A stretch of DNA of 6,853 bases from Lachnospiraceae bacterium (lineage in GTDB: Bacteria > Bacillota > Clostridia > Lachnospirales > Lachnospiraceae), in the NCBI GenBank assembly GCA_017651385.1, contig JAGCCY010000018.1:1-6853 (forward strand). Direction: 5' to 3'. Within the stretch, counting starts at the first letter, position 1. Every line of letters starts with the position of its first letter. Below the pieces are notes generated by a model, which was not told the origin of the DNA, searched no databases, and was given only the letters and a program-made list of their open reading frames with translations. Position numbers and translations under genes: made by a program. Of the stretch, positions 5,966 through 6,853 are shown one piece after another.

Positions 5966-6853
5966 ACTACAACGAATGCGAAGAATACTTATGTAAACTA
6001 AATATCAAAGGCATGAAGCCCGGTCTTGACGCGATAAAGACGCTTCTTTCAAAGCTTGGCGATCCTCAGGACGATCTTAACATCATCCATGTTGCCGGCA
6101 CAAACGGCAAGGGATCCACGGCTTCTTTTATCGCGGCCGTGTTAAAAGAAGCGGGCTGTAAGGTCGGAGTATATTCATCCCCCGCTGTCTTTGAAGAGCG
6201 TGAGATCATCCGTATCGGTAAAAGAAACATCTCGAAAGAAGATTATGTAAACCTAATCAACGAGATAAAGGATACGGGACTTGAGTTTACGCGTTTTGAA
6301 CTTGAGACCGCAATGGCGCTTTTGTATTTTAAAAGAAAAGACTGCGACTATGCGATAATTGAGTGCGGAATGGGCGGAAGAGACGACGCCACAAACGTAT
6401 TTAAGACAAATGTATTGTCCGTGTTCGCCGCGATCGGCATGGATCATATGGCATATCTTGGCGATACGGTCGAAAAGATAGCGAATAATAAAGCGGGTAT
6501 CATAAAGCCGGGCGGAAGATGTGTAATAAACGGAACTTCCAAAGAAGCGTTAAATGCGATAAAAGCAGTCGCGGAAGAGAAGAAAAACCCGTTATATGTA
6601 TACGATTCCGCTGAGATTAAGAGATTAAAGCTTTCTTTGACCGGTGCTTCTTTTGACTATAAGGCTTTTAAGAATGTTAAGATAAGCCTTCTTGGGACAT
6701 ACCAGCCCGACAATGCGGCCACGGCGATCGAAGCCTGTCTTGCACTCAGAGATTCGGGTGTTAAGATAAGCGACAGAAATATATATGACGGTTTACATAA
6801 CACAACGGAACCGGGCAGGTTCGAGGTCATATCTAAAAGTCATTTAACGGTGA
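5962..6853 (+). CDS. folC: Bifunctional folylpolyglutamate synthase/dihydrofolate synthase, 3' end outside window
   Basis: The frame is open from ATG 5962 to the window edge: 297 residues of the usual 420-440. FolC adds glutamate to dihydropteroate and to folates using ATP, in the cytosol. Visible motifs are the P-loop HVAGTNGKGST (43-53), SSPAVFEERE (72-81), where the common SPH is SPA, ECGMGGRDDATN (134-145), DHMAYLGDTVEKIANNKAGIIKPG (161-184), the LGTYQPDNAATA segment (244-255) that begins the linker to the C-terminal domain, and PGRFEVI (284-290). The ATG overlaps the TGA of the MATE frame (ATGA, 5962-5965), and the bases just before it hold no strong Shine-Dalgarno sequence, so translation is probably coupled to the transporter tail. 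The internal TAG in that upstream frame could therefore reduce FolC production unless translation restarts at 5507. The start choice is supported by the overlap and by the MNYNECEEYLCKL beginning, usual for FolC. Confidence 0.95.
   Translation, partial: MNYNECEEYLCKLNIKGMKPGLDAIKTLLSKLGDPQDDLNIIHVAGTNGKGSTASFIAAVLKEAGCKVGVYSSPAVFEEREIIRIGKRNISKEDYVNLINEIKDTGLEFTRFELETAMALLYFKRKDCDYAIIECGMGGRDDATNVFKTNVLSVFAAIGMDHMAYLGDTVEKIANNKAGIIKPGGRCVINGTSKEALNAIKAVAEEKKNPLYVYDSAEIKRLKLSLTGASFDYKAFKNVKISLLGTYQPDNAATAIEACLALRDSGVKISDRNIYDGLHNTTEPGRFEVISKSHLTV

Noticed and set aside
6253..6447. Minus-strand 64-codon open frame
   Set aside because: It is antisense inside folC, which has continuous conserved motifs over this stretch.

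Overview
The window looks like chromosomal DNA of an anaerobic Bacillota, most likely class Clostridia and possibly Lachnospiraceae. The reasons are AAGGAG/GGAGG-type ribosome sites before most genes, a pyrB-pyrI pair with a zinc-type PyrI, a DUF1113/CmpB-type membrane protein and clostridial-style CobW genes. This placement is inferred from protein style; no rRNA or other marker gene is present. Nothing in the window is a transposase, integrase, CRISPR array, tRNA or rRNA.

Layout. (1) Positions 1-2340, plus strand: a tightly spaced run of three genes. They are the 3' part of a CobW/COG0523 metallochaperone GTPase with a His/Asp-rich metal loop, a second unusual CobW-like GTPase fused to a YcgQ/DUF1980 (TIGR03943-type) C-terminal domain, and a CmpB-type (PF06541) membrane protein with a long helical tail. 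The first two point to metal, probably zinc, homeostasis. A strong hairpin at 2350-2385 ends this run and also serves the convergent unit. (2) Positions 2392-4402, minus strand: a nitroreductase-family flavoprotein, then pyrB and pyrI (aspartate carbamoyltransferase catalytic and regulatory chains). pyrI carries an in-frame TAA that separates the allosteric domain from the zinc domain. A terminator-like hairpin lies between the nitroreductase gene and pyrB. (3) Positions 4403-4558: a divergent promoter region with a candidate palindromic operator. (4) Positions 4559-6853, plus strand: a MATE-family efflux transporter broken by an in-frame TAG, overlapping by 4 bases with folC (folylpolyglutamate/dihydrofolate synthase), which runs off the window.

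The most notable points are two internal stop codons in otherwise intact, conserved reading frames (pyrI and the MATE gene), and the CobW-DUF1980 fusion protein, which lacks the usual CxCC metal motif of its G domain. TAA ends six of the seven reading frames whose ends are visible and TGA ends the seventh. TAA therefore functions as a stop here, and no single stop-codon reassignment explains both interruptions. Sequence error or recent mutation is the simplest explanation. I see no convincing evidence for a wholly new multi-gene system; the best candidate for under-described biology is the CobW / CobW-DUF1980 pair.
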